This document shows positions 55,551 to 64,000 of a stretch of DNA of 64,000 nucleotides, one piece after another. Made by a program: the position numbers and the translations under genes. Location: contig JAFKJB010000014.1 in assembly GCA_017306155.1 (NCBI GenBank), positions 51,257-115,256 of the forward strand, written 5' to 3'. This DNA comes from Nitrosospira multiformis. Its GTDB lineage: Bacteria; Pseudomonadota; Gammaproteobacteria; Burkholderiales; Nitrosomonadaceae. The notes below the pieces were generated by a model. The model searched no databases. It had not been told where the DNA came from and worked only from the letters and a program-made list of their open reading frames with translations. How positions within the stretch are numbered: the first letter of the stretch is position 1; every line of letters starts with the position of its first letter.

Positions 55551-56471
55551 CTATGAGAGCGCCTCAAGCGGGACGTGCAGGGGATTAACCGGTGAAGCAG
55601 CAGATGGATTCGCGAATGAAAGGGCCCCGATTTCAAGATGCGCCTTCCTGAAAGAATCAGGGACGCTGGTAGCAAGCATTTGCCCTGGATTGAATGGTTC
55701 CGGTTTATGCCCGGTCAAGCTGGCTGGAGTCGGCGACAGGGAAACGGTACATTCCAAGACTTTACAGTATTGTTCAAGAAATGGTCTTGTGCCTGGCATG
55801 CTGACCACAAGCTCGCTGCGAAATAAATAGATAACCTGCGCCACAAGCACGATGAACATAAAAAGATTGGCAACGGCCCAGGCCGCCGTGATCTCGGGCA
55901 GTTGCTTTCCTCTGGAAGCGTAATGCTCTGGAAAATAATTATCCAGCATGTCGTCTTCCGGCCCGGCGTACATTGCGCCGCCCGTTTGCGGAATCTGTTC
56001 TCTCGCAACCCGCCTGTCCCGTGCTCTGTCTGCTTTTTTCACCGCCCTGGAGTCAGGTTTTTCCCTTGCAGGCGTTTCAGGAGCGCGAGCCTCTGCTGCC
56101 TCTGGCTTGACAGGTGCTGCACCGGTCGGCTCTGACGCACGCGGTTCTGATGGATTTTGCGCTGATGGGATCGGTTCAGAGATGTGTGGTTCCAGCCTCA
56201 TGGGCTCCGGGACGCCCCCTTCCTGCAAGGCTTCCGCGTGAGACATCGCCACATCAGGGAAAAGCCGTGAAGTACTTTCCGGCGCTTTCGCCGCTTCCCC
56301 GGTTTTCACCGGTGTTATGGTTTCCGGCTCCTCAATGGTCAGCAGCGCAGCGAAACCATCAAATATGTGGTTGCACTGTCCGCAGCGCACCTTGCCCCCG
56401 TGCGCCTGCAAATGCAGGGGTGTGATGCGAAAGACCGTGAAGCAGTCAGGACATCGAGTTACAAGTGCCAT
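55551..56471 (-). CDS. zinc-ribbon (MJ0042) DUF3426-type membrane protein
   Basis: The N-terminal zinc ribbon TRCPDCFTVFRITPLHLQ...VRCGQCNHIFDGFAAL is diagnostic. A long Pro/Glu/Ala-rich linker (45-160) precedes one membrane helix (WAVANLFMFIVLVAQVIYLF). The usual C-terminal DUF3426 domain is not recognisable after ECTVSLSP: the last 65 residues differ from the pattern I expect, and no other frame restores it. Position after prmA is normal for this gene. Function unknown. Confidence 0.85.
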   Translation of the reverse strand: MALVTRCPDCFTVFRITPLHLQAHGGKVRCGQCNHIFDGFAALLTIEEPETITPVKTGEAAKAPESTSRLFPDVAMSHAEALQEGGVPEPMRLEPHISEPIPSAQNPSEPRASEPTGAAPVKPEAAEARAPETPAREKPDSRAVKKADRARDRRVAREQIPQTGGAMYAGPEDDMLDNYFPEHYASRGKQLPEITAAWAVANLFMFIVLVAQVIYLFRSELVVSMPGTRPFLEQYCKVLECTVSLSPTPASLTGHKPEPFNPGQMLATSVPDSFRKAHLEIGALSFANPSAASPVNPLHVPLEALS

Positions 56472-56498
56472 ACCGGTTCTGGTTTCTGTTTAATCTGT

Positions 56499-57413
56499 TC
56501 ATTTTCTCGTACCTGCCAGCAAGACCCATCCCTCGCGATTTCGCGCAACATGCATCTCATGCGATTGCCGATAAGCCTGCATCACCTCTTCTGCCTGTTC
56601 CGCGAGTATACCGGATAGCGCAATGCTTCCCCCTGGCCGGACAGCATGCGTCAATATGGGAGCCAGCATGATCAGCGGATTGGCAAGGATATTGGCGACA
56701 ACCACGTCCGCCCAGCCTCCATGTTCTGTACCTGACTGATCCGTCATCTGCGTATGAAACGCTATTTCGGTTTCTGCGCACTGGTTAAGCCTTGCGTTCT
56801 GGCGGCTTGCCTCCACCGCCTGTGAGTCTATGTCGATGCCGACTACATGGCGGGCGCCCATCTTGAGCGCCGCAATCGCCAATATGCCCGAGCCGCAGCC
56901 ATAATCGAGAACATCTTCCCCTCCGCCGAGATTTTCGTCAAGCCATTCAAGGCATAGCTGCGTAGAAGGATGAGTTCCCGTTCCAAAGGCAAGCCCGGGA
57001 TCGAGGATCAGGTTGATGGCAGCCGGATCGGGTATTTCATACCAGCTTGGCACGACCCACAAGCGCGAGGAAATACGGATCGGATTGAATTGCGACTGGG
57101 TTACCCGTACCCAATCCTGCTCTTCCACATATTCGATATGGTAGCTCGGAGGAGCAGGCAGGCCGGCGGCTTCGGCCGCAGCGCGCATTATGGCGGAAGT
57201 ATCGGTATCCCCCTTGAATAGCGCGGTAAGCTCCGGTGCAAGCCAGATGCCTGCGGCGGGCTCTCCTGGTTCGCCAAACAGGGGTTGCTCGTGCTCGGTC
57301 CCGGCTGCGGAATCATGGATGTCGGTTGATAGCGCGCCCAACGCCAGCATCGCATCGCTTAGCGCTTCGACATGCATGCTGTCCGTTTTTATAATGACCG
57401 AAATCCACGGCAT
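56499..57413 (-). CDS. prmA: ribosomal protein L11 methyltransferase
   Basis: It trimethylates L11. The SAM-binding motif is VLDYGCGSGILAIAALKMG and the substrate loop is GLAFGTGTHPSTQLCLEWL. The length of 304 is normal. It lies between accC and the DUF3426 gene. Confidence 0.97.
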   Translation of the reverse strand: MPWISVIIKTDSMHVEALSDAMLALGALSTDIHDSAAGTEHEQPLFGEPGEPAAGIWLAPELTALFKGDTDTSAIMRAAAEAAGLPAPPSYHIEYVEEQDWVRVTQSQFNPIRISSRLWVVPSWYEIPDPAAINLILDPGLAFGTGTHPSTQLCLEWLDENLGGGEDVLDYGCGSGILAIAALKMGARHVVGIDIDSQAVEASRQNARLNQCAETEIAFHTQMTDQSGTEHGGWADVVVANILANPLIMLAPILTHAVRPGGSIALSGILAEQAEEVMQAYRQSHEMHVARNREGWVLLAGTRK

Positions 57414-57550
57414 GGAGGGTACGTACCTTGCATTTGGCTGCCTAAGCAGACGGCAGGCGGGCAGAACGTTCCAGGCCCGTTTCCAGAGAGGCTCTTACCT
57501 CAAAAACTATCCTTCCGCCATGAGAGTTTCAGTAGCGAAGCGATGGCGCC

Positions 57551-58909
57551 TCATCCGGAATTATTATTGTAATTGGCGAGCTTTTGCTCGAGATAATGGA
57601 TGCTCGTGCCGCCATTCAGGAATGCGGCATCGGACAACAGGTCAAGATGCAGCGGGGTGTTGGTTTTGATGCCCTCGATCACCATTTCCGACAGCGCGAT
57701 ACGCATGCGTGCTATCGCCTGGTCGCGGCTGTCTCCATACGCGATTATTTTACCTATCATGGAATCGTAATAGGGCGGCACGAAATAGTTATGATATACA
57801 TGGGAATCCACGCGAATGCCGGGACCTCCGGGAGCATGATACTGGGTGATACGCCCTGCCGACGGGGTGAACTTGTACGGGTCTTCGGCAGCGATACGGC
57901 ATTCGATGGCATGACCTTTCAATACGATGTCGCGCTGCCGCAGAGTGAGCTTTTCGCCAGCTGCCACGCGAATCTGCGCTTGCACCAGGTCGATCCCGGT
58001 GATGGCCTCGGTAATGGTATGCTCGACCTGCAGGCGCGTGTTCATTTCGATGAAATAGAACTCGTTTTTTTCAAACAGAAACTCGAAGGTGCCCACGCCG
58101 CGATAACCGATGCGCTTGCATGCGTCGACGCAACGGGTTCCCATTTTATCGCGCAATCTCGGGGGAATGCCCGGAGCCGGCGCTTCCTCGATAATTTTCT
58201 GATGGCGGCGCTGCATGGAGCAATCCCGTTCCCCCAGATAGATGGCGTTGCGATGTTCATCCGCCAATACCTGAAACTCGATGTGGCGCGGGTTCTCCAG
58301 ATATTTTTCCGCGTAGACCGTCGGGTTGCCGAATGCAGCCTGAGCTTCGTTGCGCGTGATAATGACCGCGTTCGGCAACGCTGCTTCGGTGTGCACCACG
58401 CGCATGCCACGACCGCCTCCCCCTGCTGCGGCCTTGATAATGATAGGATAGCCGATAGCGCGAGCGATGCTCCTGATTTCGTCCACGGATTCGGGGAGAC
58501 CGCCTTCCGAACCTGGAACACAAGGCACGCCGGCCTTTTTCATGGCGTTCTTGGCGCTGACCTTGTCGCCCATCAGCCGAATCGTCTCCGGCCGGGGACC
58601 GATAAAGACGAAACCGCTTTTTTCTACACGTTCGGCAAAATCCGCATTTTCCGACAAAAACCCGTAACCCGGATGAATTGCCTCGGCGTCAGTGACTTCA
58701 GCGGCGCTGATGATGGCGGGGATATTCAGATAACTCTGTGCCGAAGGGGGAGGCCCGATACACACTGACTCATCAGCGAGTTTTACATATTTTGCCTCGG
58801 CATCGGCCTGGGAGTGCACCACGACTGTCTTGATACCCATCTCACGGCATGCACGTTGTATCCGCAGGGCAATCTCGCCACGGTTTGCTATCAGTATTTT
58901 TTCAAACAT
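57551..58909 (-). CDS. accC: acetyl-CoA carboxylase, biotin carboxylase subunit
   Basis: It carboxylates biotin on AccB in fatty-acid synthesis. The start is [20 protein letters not shown], followed by the ATP-grasp motif [14 protein letters not shown], catalytic [16 protein letters not shown] and [12 protein letters not shown]. The length is 452. It lies 95 bases after accB. Confidence 0.98.
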   Translation of the reverse strand: MFEKILIANRGEIALRIQRACREMGIKTVVVHSQADAEAKYVKLADESVCIGPPPSAQSYLNIPAIISAAEVTDAEAIHPGYGFLSENADFAERVEKSGFVFIGPRPETIRLMGDKVSAKNAMKKAGVPCVPGSEGGLPESVDEIRSIARAIGYPIIIKAAAGGGGRGMRVVHTEAALPNAVIITRNEAQAAFGNPTVYAEKYLENPRHIEFQVLADEHRNAIYLGERDCSMQRRHQKIIEEAPAPGIPPRLRDKMGTRCVDACKRIGYRGVGTFEFLFEKNEFYFIEMNTRLQVEHTITEAITGIDLVQAQIRVAAGEKLTLRQRDIVLKGHAIECRIAAEDPYKFTPSAGRITQYHAPGGPGIRVDSHVYHNYFVPPYYDSMIGKIIAYGDSRDQAIARMRIALSEMVIEGIKTNTPLHLDLLSDAAFLNGGTSIHYLEQKLANYNNNSG

Positions 58910-59004
58910 GTCTGCCGCTCGTATCTCGTTTCATGATGGAGGTGATTTCTCCTCTTCTCTTGATGCAGGCTCCCAAGGGGGCGCGCAACGCGCAAAATAC
59001 CGGA

Positions 59005-59481
59005 TCATTCAATCACGAACAGCGGTTCGCCATACTCGACCGGTTGTCCATTCTCCACCAGTACCGCCTTGATAACGCCGCTCTTGTCCGACTCGATCTC
59101 GTTGAGCAATTTCATTGCCTCGATGATGCAGAGCGTATCGCCCTCCTTGACTGTCTGACCCACCTCTACGAAGGGATTGCTGCCCGGCGCAGAACTGCGG
59201 TAGACCGTGCCTACCATGGGCGACTTGACCATATGACCTTGCGGCAATATCTCGGCGGCGGCCGTCGCCGGCGTAACAGTGGCGGGTGGGGAGACTATAG
59301 CGGCGGGTGCGGTCGGTGCAGCGGGGTATGGCGGATAGGTTACGGCTGGGGGAGCGGACATCTGCATCGAAGGCGTGGATCTGCTGATGCGGACCTTTTC
59401 TTCGCCCTCCGTTATCTCTAACTCGGCAATACCGGATTCCTCCACCAGATCAATCAGTTTTTTAAGCTTTCTCAGGTCCAT
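59005..59481 (-). CDS. accB: acetyl-CoA carboxylase, biotin carboxyl carrier protein
   Basis: The biotin attachment site is [14 protein letters not shown]; the more common form is EAMKMMNEI, so Leu-Leu replaces Met-Met after the biotinyl Lys. An Ala/Pro-rich linker (40-80) joins the N-terminal helix to the biotinyl domain. The length is 158. Confidence 0.97.
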   Translation of the reverse strand: MDLRKLKKLIDLVEESGIAELEITEGEEKVRISRSTPSMQMSAPPAVTYPPYPAAPTAPAAIVSPPATVTPATAAAEILPQGHMVKSPMVGTVYRSSAPGSNPFVEVGQTVKEGDTLCIIEAMKLLNEIESDKSGVIKAVLVENGQPVEYGEPLFVIE

Positions 59482-59692
59482 ATAGGGTCTCCCGATCGGT
59501 TCCTTTTGCGTTATGTTCTGTCAAAACCAAAACTTCCAACCATCTGATCTGCGTGCGAAGACGCGAACTTTGTGTTTTTCTCTTTTCGGAAATACCCTGT
59601 TTCAAAACACGCAAGGGGTGAGATGAGCCAAAACTGCATTGGCCTGTCAAAAGGAATTCTCAACTCCTCGATGGCACCCGGTCACTTCATTG

Positions 59693-60163
59693 CTATCCTT
59701 GACGCTTATCAGTTGCCGCCAGCACATAATTGAAGGCAAGTTCGTATCCCTTTGCTCCCAGGCCACTTATGACACCCACTGCCATATCGGAAAAAAAAGA
59801 TTTCTGGCGGAAAGATTCGCGAGCAAAAATATTGGAAAGGTGAACTTCAATGAAAGGTATCCGGGTAGCGGCAAGTGCGTCACGCAAGGCAATACTGGTA
59901 TGCGTATAAGCGGCAGGATTGATGATAATGAAGTCTGTTTTTTCAGCGCCCGCCTGCTGGATCCGATCTATCAGTTCTCCTTCAGCGTTACTTTGAAAAT
60001 AATTAAGACTGATACCCTCTTTTTCGGCTAATTTCGCTAAATTTCCATTAATTTCTGTTAATGTGACGGCTCCGTAAACCTCTGGTTCCCTGGTACCTAA
60101 TAAATTCAGGTTCGGCCCATGGATGACCAGAATATTTTTATAGCGGTTTGAGCCATTTTTCAT
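59693..60163 (-). CDS. aroQ: type II 3-dehydroquinate dehydratase
   Basis: It performs the third step of the shikimate pathway. The motif [19 protein letters not shown] holds the active-site loop, [16 protein letters not shown] the catalytic residues and [17 protein letters not shown] the substrate site. The length is 156. It precedes accB with a 211-base gap in which nothing is recognised. Confidence 0.97.
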   Translation of the reverse strand: MKNGSNRYKNILVIHGPNLNLLGTREPEVYGAVTLTEINGNLAKLAEKEGISLNYFQSNAEGELIDRIQQAGAEKTDFIIINPAAYTHTSIALRDALAATRIPFIEVHLSNIFARESFRQKSFFSDMAVGVISGLGAKGYELAFNYVLAATDKRQG

Positions 60164-60461
60164 GGCGGCAAGTTTGACCCAATCCCAGGAAATTGTCTAG
60201 TGATTCTCGGCCATTCGGCGAATATGCTGGAATTTACGCTTTTTTATTTCAACCGGGGGAATTCAAGTGCCCGGATGAGCTGTTTTCTACAGAAAAAAGG
60301 TGTCCCGTTCGGGATCAGGCACAGGTTTTGTGGAAGCAGAAATTGAGAGATTCATGGAGGGCTGTGGTTGTGCTGGGTTAAGTATCTATTGCACGCGGGC
60401 GACTGCTCTGCTTTCCTTTTGCTTCTTTCACCTGCGAACCATGCTCTCGAATGGGGAATGT
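60164..60461. other. intergenic region before tRNA-Thr
   Basis: Nothing recognised except the upstream region of aroQ (minus). Short plus-strand frames have no ribosome site. Confidence 0.4.
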
Positions 60462-60490
60462 TTGCCCGCCGTTTTCCAAAAGACTATAAT
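60462..60490 (+). promoter_or_regulatory. promoter of tRNA-Thr
   Basis: TTGCCC (60462-60467), 17 bases, then a perfect TATAAT (60485-60490). The predicted start is near 60497. Confidence 0.7.
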
Positions 60491-60519
60491 TGCCACGGTT
60501 TATTCTGATCCCTTCCCAG

Positions 60520-60595
<76 letters not shown>

Positions 60596-60893
60596 ATTCT
60601 ATTCGGCAGCGAATCAAGGCCACGCTTCACGCGGCCTGGGGCAGGCTTCCGTTTGCTTCCATTTATTTACTTCCTTTTGCTGCCGTTTCAGTAAGCTGTG
60701 CCGATAGGCGTACCAAGGTCCAATAGTAAAACGCTGTAATGCGATTATCATGAAGCACTGGAAACTCTTGCTGGTGAGAGGAATCAGACCGTATCAGCCA
60801 GGAGGGAAGAGTTTTACCGAGACCTGCTCCTGTTACTGTCAGGCGCTGGACCCAGGAGACTTTGCTTGATAAACCAATAACAGACAGCTGAAG
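60596..60893. other. region after tRNA-Thr without a recognised gene
   Basis: A hairpin AGGCCACGC-TTCAC-GCGGCCT-like (60618-60638) follows the tRNA. A minus-strand frame of 85 codons (60663-60920) crosses into the next gene and is not convincing. Confidence 0.4.
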
Positions 60894-61172
60894 ATGAATA
60901 ACCTGATAACTTACGATCAAGCGTACGACCTTGCCAATATACTGATCAAGAAGGCGACCAAAGAGGAACTGGCGGAGTGCGCGCGGCTGCTTGCATTAAA
61001 CCTTGCTCACCACCAGGTGAAGCACGGAGAGATTGCAGTAGTAGACACGTTGGCCTTGCTGCGCTCATTCGAGTGTACCGAGGAGCACCTGAATGTATTG
61101 ATGGAAGGCATGCTGAATCTGATAGGCGTCCTGGTAAACGTCTGTGGCGGGGTAGGACAGTCAAAGCATTGA
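60894..61172 (+). CDS. small hypothetical helical protein
   Basis: The 92-residue protein (MNNLITYDQAYDLANILIKK ...) is mostly predicted helix, with a His/Ala-rich middle (NLAHHQVKHGEIAVVDTLAL) and a hydrophobic C-terminal part (LMEGMLNLIGVLVNVCGGV). No recognised family and no strong ribosome site. The palindromic operator lies just after its stop. Confidence 0.5.
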   Translation: MNNLITYDQAYDLANILIKKATKEELAECARLLALNLAHHQVKHGEIAVVDTLALLRSFECTEEHLNVLMEGMLNLIGVLVNVCGGVGQSKH

Positions 61173-61180
61173 CGTTTTGG

Positions 61181-61200
61181 CTAAGTAAGCGCTTACTTAG
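61181..61200. promoter_or_regulatory. perfect 20-base palindrome, TetR-like operator
   Basis: CTAAGTAAGCGCTTACTTAG is a perfect palindrome, 90 bases before the MFS gene. The core AGTAAGCGCTTACT resembles operators of TetR-family repressors. TTGACG (61169-61174) just upstream could be a -35 box, which would place the palindrome between the promoter boxes. Confidence 0.55.
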
Positions 61201-61290
61201 TATGAATAACGGATGCTGAACTTGCTATGGCTGAGCATTTCCAGGATACTCGGGCATCATGCAAGCACATCTACCCTCAAGTAATCATGG

Positions 61291-62688
61291 GTGCTGAACG
61301 AGAGCGAATCAAGCCAGCAAGCGTATCAGACCCTATCGGATCTCATGCAGGTACAGGATAAGCCGCGCTACCTCGCGCCTGGGGTAAGCCGGCGTGAAGT
61401 CTGGTCATGGGCAATGTTCGACTTCGCGAATTCAGGCTACACCACCGTTGTGATTACCGCCATTTTTAACGCCTATTTTGTGGCTGTGGTGGCGAATAAT
61501 GCAGCGTGGGGGACGTTTGCCTGGACCGCAGCGTTGTCGGTGTCTTATGCGCTTATTATGGTGACTGCGCCGGTGATAGGCGCTTATGCCGATGCGTATG
61601 CGATGAAAAAGCCTTTGCTGCTGGTGAGCACAATCGGTTGCGTGCTTTTTACCGCATTGCTTTACTTTGTCGGTCCGGGTGATCTGATGCTGGCCGTGGT
61701 ACTGATCGTGTTAAGCAATTTTTTCTTCAGCAGCGGTGCGAATCTGATTTCAGCTTTTCTGCCGGAACTTGCACACGGCGACGCATTGGGAAAGGTTTCC
61801 GGTTGGGGCTGGAGTCTCGGCTATGTTGGCGGGCTGGTCAGCCTGGGAGTGTCGTTGGCTTATGTGACCTGGGTACAGGCCCAGGGCACCCCCGCAGAGC
61901 AGTTCGTTCCGGGCACAATGCTTATAACTGCCGGATTTTTCGCAATTTCGAGCATACCGACTTTTCTTTTTCTCAAGGAACGTGCACTGCCGCAATCGCA
62001 TACGGCAGAACGCAATGTCGTGCGCGAAGCCTTTGCCCGCTTGCTCGTCACGTTCCATCATGTGCGCGATTTTCGCGACCTTGTACGCTTTCTCGCCTGT
62101 ATCGTGTTTTACCAGGCAGGCATTCAGACCGTAATTACTTTAGCCGCCATATATGCGCAACAGGTAATGGGCTTTGATACCGGCGATACCATGTTTCTGG
62201 TCCTGGTTGTCAATATTACGGCATCAATCGGTGCGTTCGCCTTCGGCAATATCCAGGACAGAATCGGCCATATTCCCACCATCGCGCTGACCTTAGCGGG
62301 CTGGATTGTGATGGTGTTGCTGGCATGGATGGCTGTGACGCGCCCCATGTTCTGGCTCGCTGCCAACATCGCCGGCCTCTGCCTTGGAGCGTCACAATCG
62401 GCAGGGCGCGCACTGATAGGCTATTTCAGTCCGGATGCGAGACGCGCCGAATTTTTCGGACTGTGGGGGCTTGCAGTCAATCTGTCCTCGATACTCGGTC
62501 CAATCACCTATGGAATCGTGAGCTGGATTTCCGGGGGAGACCATCGGCTGGCCATGTTGATTACGGGCAGCTATTTTATTATAGGCCTCGGGATATTGAT
62601 GAGCATCGATATACAACGGGGACGGCGGGCCGCACTGAACACCATTACTCCGGTGGCGAGCGATATCGGGAATCGCGGATGGCTATGA
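61291..62688 (+). CDS. MFS transporter, UMF1 (Atg22-like) group
   Basis: This permease has about 12 membrane helices (465 residues). The group signature WSWAMFDFANSGYTTVV is at residues 38-54, and the C-terminal half includes SQSAGRALIGYFSPDARRAE. The substrate is unknown. The start is GTG at 61291; ATG at 61345 is an alternative. Control by a TetR-type repressor is suggested by the palindrome upstream. Confidence 0.9.
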   Translation: MLNESESSQQAYQTLSDLMQVQDKPRYLAPGVSRREVWSWAMFDFANSGYTTVVITAIFNAYFVAVVANNAAWGTFAWTAALSVSYALIMVTAPVIGAYADAYAMKKPLLLVSTIGCVLFTALLYFVGPGDLMLAVVLIVLSNFFFSSGANLISAFLPELAHGDALGKVSGWGWSLGYVGGLVSLGVSLAYVTWVQAQGTPAEQFVPGTMLITAGFFAISSIPTFLFLKERALPQSHTAERNVVREAFARLLVTFHHVRDFRDLVRFLACIVFYQAGIQTVITLAAIYAQQVMGFDTGDTMFLVLVVNITASIGAFAFGNIQDRIGHIPTIALTLAGWIVMVLLAWMAVTRPMFWLAANIAGLCLGASQSAGRALIGYFSPDARRAEFFGLWGLAVNLSSILGPITYGIVSWISGGDHRLAMLITGSYFIIGLGILMSIDIQRGRRAALNTITPVASDIGNRGWL

Positions 62689-62768
62689 CCAGTAAGGTTC
62701 CACCTCGCCGAATTTTCCGTTTCCGCTGCCTGTTATCTCTTTTTTGAGCCTGGCGCCATTGCTACCCT

Positions 62769-62803
62769 GGTATCTGCGCTTATTCCATATAAGCGCAGAT
62801 ACC
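62769..62803. terminator. long perfect hairpin between convergent genes
   Basis: GGTATCTGCGCTTAT (62769-62783) and ATAAGCGCAGATACC (62789-62803) are perfect complements with the 5-base loop TCCAT. No T-run follows on either strand, so it may be a factor-assisted bidirectional stop or an mRNA stabiliser. Confidence 0.5.
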
Positions 62804-62839
62804 CGCCGTTCCATTCCTGCTGGCCTCGCGGCTTGATAA

Positions 62840-63409
62840 TCAATGATGCATGTGGTGATTATCGCCGCCGCCCTGGTCTTCACTCTGTCCATGCGCATCA
62901 TGCTTGCCATGTCTGCTGAAGCTGTCGTGATTTCCATGGCCGGCGTGGTCGCCATGACCCTCATCTGCTTTTTTATCGCCCTTTTTCTGCGAATCCTTTG
63001 CCACGGCCTTCAACGGAGTGAACCGGGCGGACTGCGCCTCCTGTTCCGGCAATTTGACGAATACGATGACTACCGTGTCCGGGGTCAGGGAGAAATCTCC
63101 TTTTCCTTTCATCACGTTATCACCCGCCGGTTCGAGCTTTATGGAAGTTTTCGGCTTGGCTTTACCGACCTGAAATGATGCCTTGCTCACGCCCCCTTCT
63201 GTCTTGATCTGGGCATCTGCATGATCTGTTACATAAACCGTCAATTCTTTATCCTTTGTTACAAGCTCCAGATGATAGGGTCCTGCCATACGTACCTGCC
63301 CGCCGTGAGGCGCAGCATGAGTATCGAAATATTCATCGGTATGCGCCGAGGCGGGCAATGACACAGCCAGAACAGCACTCGTCAAGACCATGACCATCGA
63401 TTTAATCAT
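62840..63409 (-). CDS. secreted His-rich protein, probable metal binder
   Basis: The start ATG at 63409 has AAGGAG 8 bases before it; the frame is open further upstream without conserved sequence. The 189-residue protein has a signal peptide (VMVLTSAVLAVSLPASAHTD). Its central beta-rich domain includes GPYHLELVTKDKELTVYVTD. A C-terminal tail rich in His, Gly and Asp (GHGDHAGHGNHD ... HHMHH) holds over 15 His. Binding of copper, nickel or zinc is likely. Upstream on the same strand is the end of a CopD-like gene, which supports copper handling. Confidence 0.75.
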   Translation of the reverse strand: MIKSMVMVLTSAVLAVSLPASAHTDEYFDTHAAPHGGQVRMAGPYHLELVTKDKELTVYVTDHADAQIKTEGGVSKASFQVGKAKPKTSIKLEPAGDNVMKGKGDFSLTPDTVVIVFVKLPEQEAQSARFTPLKAVAKDSQKKGDKKADEGHGDHAGHGNHDSFSRHGKHDAHGQSEDQGGGDNHHMHH

Positions 63410-63814
63410 TTGCTCTACTCCTTGTAGGTACGAATTGAAGAATTGTAATGCGCGCTCCATCGCGGGGCCGTATTGCCGTTTGCTGCTCTTGCCTGAATTG
63501 CTCCTGCTTCTCTTCTCCAGGGCTTTCTGGAATCCTGCGGCGCGTTTCCGCTTTCCGGCTGTATTCGCCCGGTGCTCCGCCTCGATCACCCCGCCTTTCT
63601 TTTCCATGCGCCCTGAGCCTGAAGGGCCTGAGGGGCACCGCCATGCCTGTCGAAGGAATGGCGTCTGGGACCTTCCTGTAACAGGAAGAACGCTTTCAAG
63701 GCAGACAGATCGAGCATCCTCGGGCAACTGAATCTGCGCAGACCCTGCTTAAGGGGAGGCGCTGTCCCCTTCGTTCTGGCCCCTGCCTGCGTTCTTTTAT
63801 TTTACCGCTGCCCG
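63410..63814. other. 405-base region between the His-rich protein and the CopD-like gene
   Basis: Frames on both strands are open for 60-110 codons but have no ribosome sites or known motifs. I report no gene here. Confidence 0.4.
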
Positions 63815-64000
63815 CTAATGGACATGATCGCCCGGCGGCGGCAGGATTTCGGGCTCGCGGTTGAGCTGCGCCACCTGCTGCATCAGCATGTCGGAACTGG
63901 ACCAGCCCGCGCCATCGAATTCGGGTATCCAGCGCGCGCGAAGAAAGCCGAAGCGGTCCACCAGGAACTCCATGTGGTCAGGGACCGTGCCCGCACCCAG
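63815..64000 (-). CDS. C-terminal end of a CopD-like or redoxin-type protein
   Basis: The frame is open from the window edge to TAG at 63815 (61 residues). It reads VPDHMEFLVDRFGFLRARWI then EPEILPPPGDHVH. This ending resembles the redoxin-like tail found on some CopD-family copper proteins. The rest is outside the window, so the name is tentative. Confidence 0.45.
   Translation of the reverse strand: MGAGTVPDHMEFLVDRFGFLRARWIPEFDGAGWSSSDMLMQQVAQLNREPEILPPPGDHVH

Noticed and set aside
59482-59692. Possible leader peptide or riboswitch between aroQ and accB
   Set aside because: No frame with a ribosome site and no recognisable RNA structure was found.
62843-63178. A 111-codon plus-strand frame with hydrophobic start
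   Set aside because: It is opposite the His-rich secreted protein, whose signal peptide, ribosome site and composition are more convincing.

Overview
The window reads as chromosome of a betaproteobacterium, most likely an ammonia oxidiser of the Nitrosospira type. This is inferred from gene orders typical of Betaproteobacteria (yebC-ruvCAB-ybgC-tolQRAB-pal-cpoB-queE-queC; aroQ-accB-accC-prmA; ftsY-ftsE-ftsX-rpoH; mlaFEDCB) together with a PEP-CTERM protein. Species identity is not proven by the sequence.

Layout. Bases 1-15400 are core housekeeping genes, nearly all on the minus strand: the end of an RnfB-type ferredoxin, pyrD, a secreted TPR protein (plus strand), the two N-end-rule transferases bpt and aat, queC and queE, the complete Tol-Pal cluster, ruvCAB, yebC and thiO. 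A tRNA-Lys(UUU) at 15549 marks the edge of an accessory region of about 20 kb (15625-35560). That region holds a complete type I-F CRISPR-Cas locus (27 repeats and 26 spacers, cas6f-csy3-csy2-csy1, a cas2-3 fusion and cas1), an IS481-type transposase remnant, a TumE/TumA-like toxin-antitoxin pair whose toxin is frameshifted, several unrecognised genes, a START-like secreted protein, a PEP-CTERM protein with a structured leader, a seven-repeat lectin fused to a papain-like protease, and a shrunken second copy of a nearby segment. Bases 35563-64000 return to core genes: yheT-like hydrolase, dnaE, yggS, ferredoxin-coaD-rsmD, two M16 peptidases, ftsYEX-rpoH, the Mla lipid-transport operon with a yadGH-type ABC exporter and a BolA protein, the prmA-accCB-aroQ block, tRNA-Thr(CGU), an MFS transporter and a His-rich secreted protein.

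Most interesting signal. The 169-base gap between cas2-3 and csy1 (21485-21653) carries, on the strand opposite to the cas genes, what looks like a self-contained mini-CRISPR RNA gene: an extended -10 promoter, a diverged repeat that keeps the Cas6f hairpin and the exact 8-nt crRNA 5' tag, a 14-17-nt spacer, a second repeat with the exact 3' hairpin, then an intrinsic terminator ending at the cas2-3 stop codon. The short spacer matches, next to a 5'-CC PAM, the predicted -10 box of the csy1 operon 60 bases away. Two of its three mismatches fall at guide positions 6 and 12, the positions that type I crRNAs leave unpaired. The simplest reading is a crRNA-like RNA that directs the Csy complex to repress its own operon, like the CreR or mini-CRISPR regulators known from other CRISPR subtypes. 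The architecture is visible in the sequence; the function is inference.
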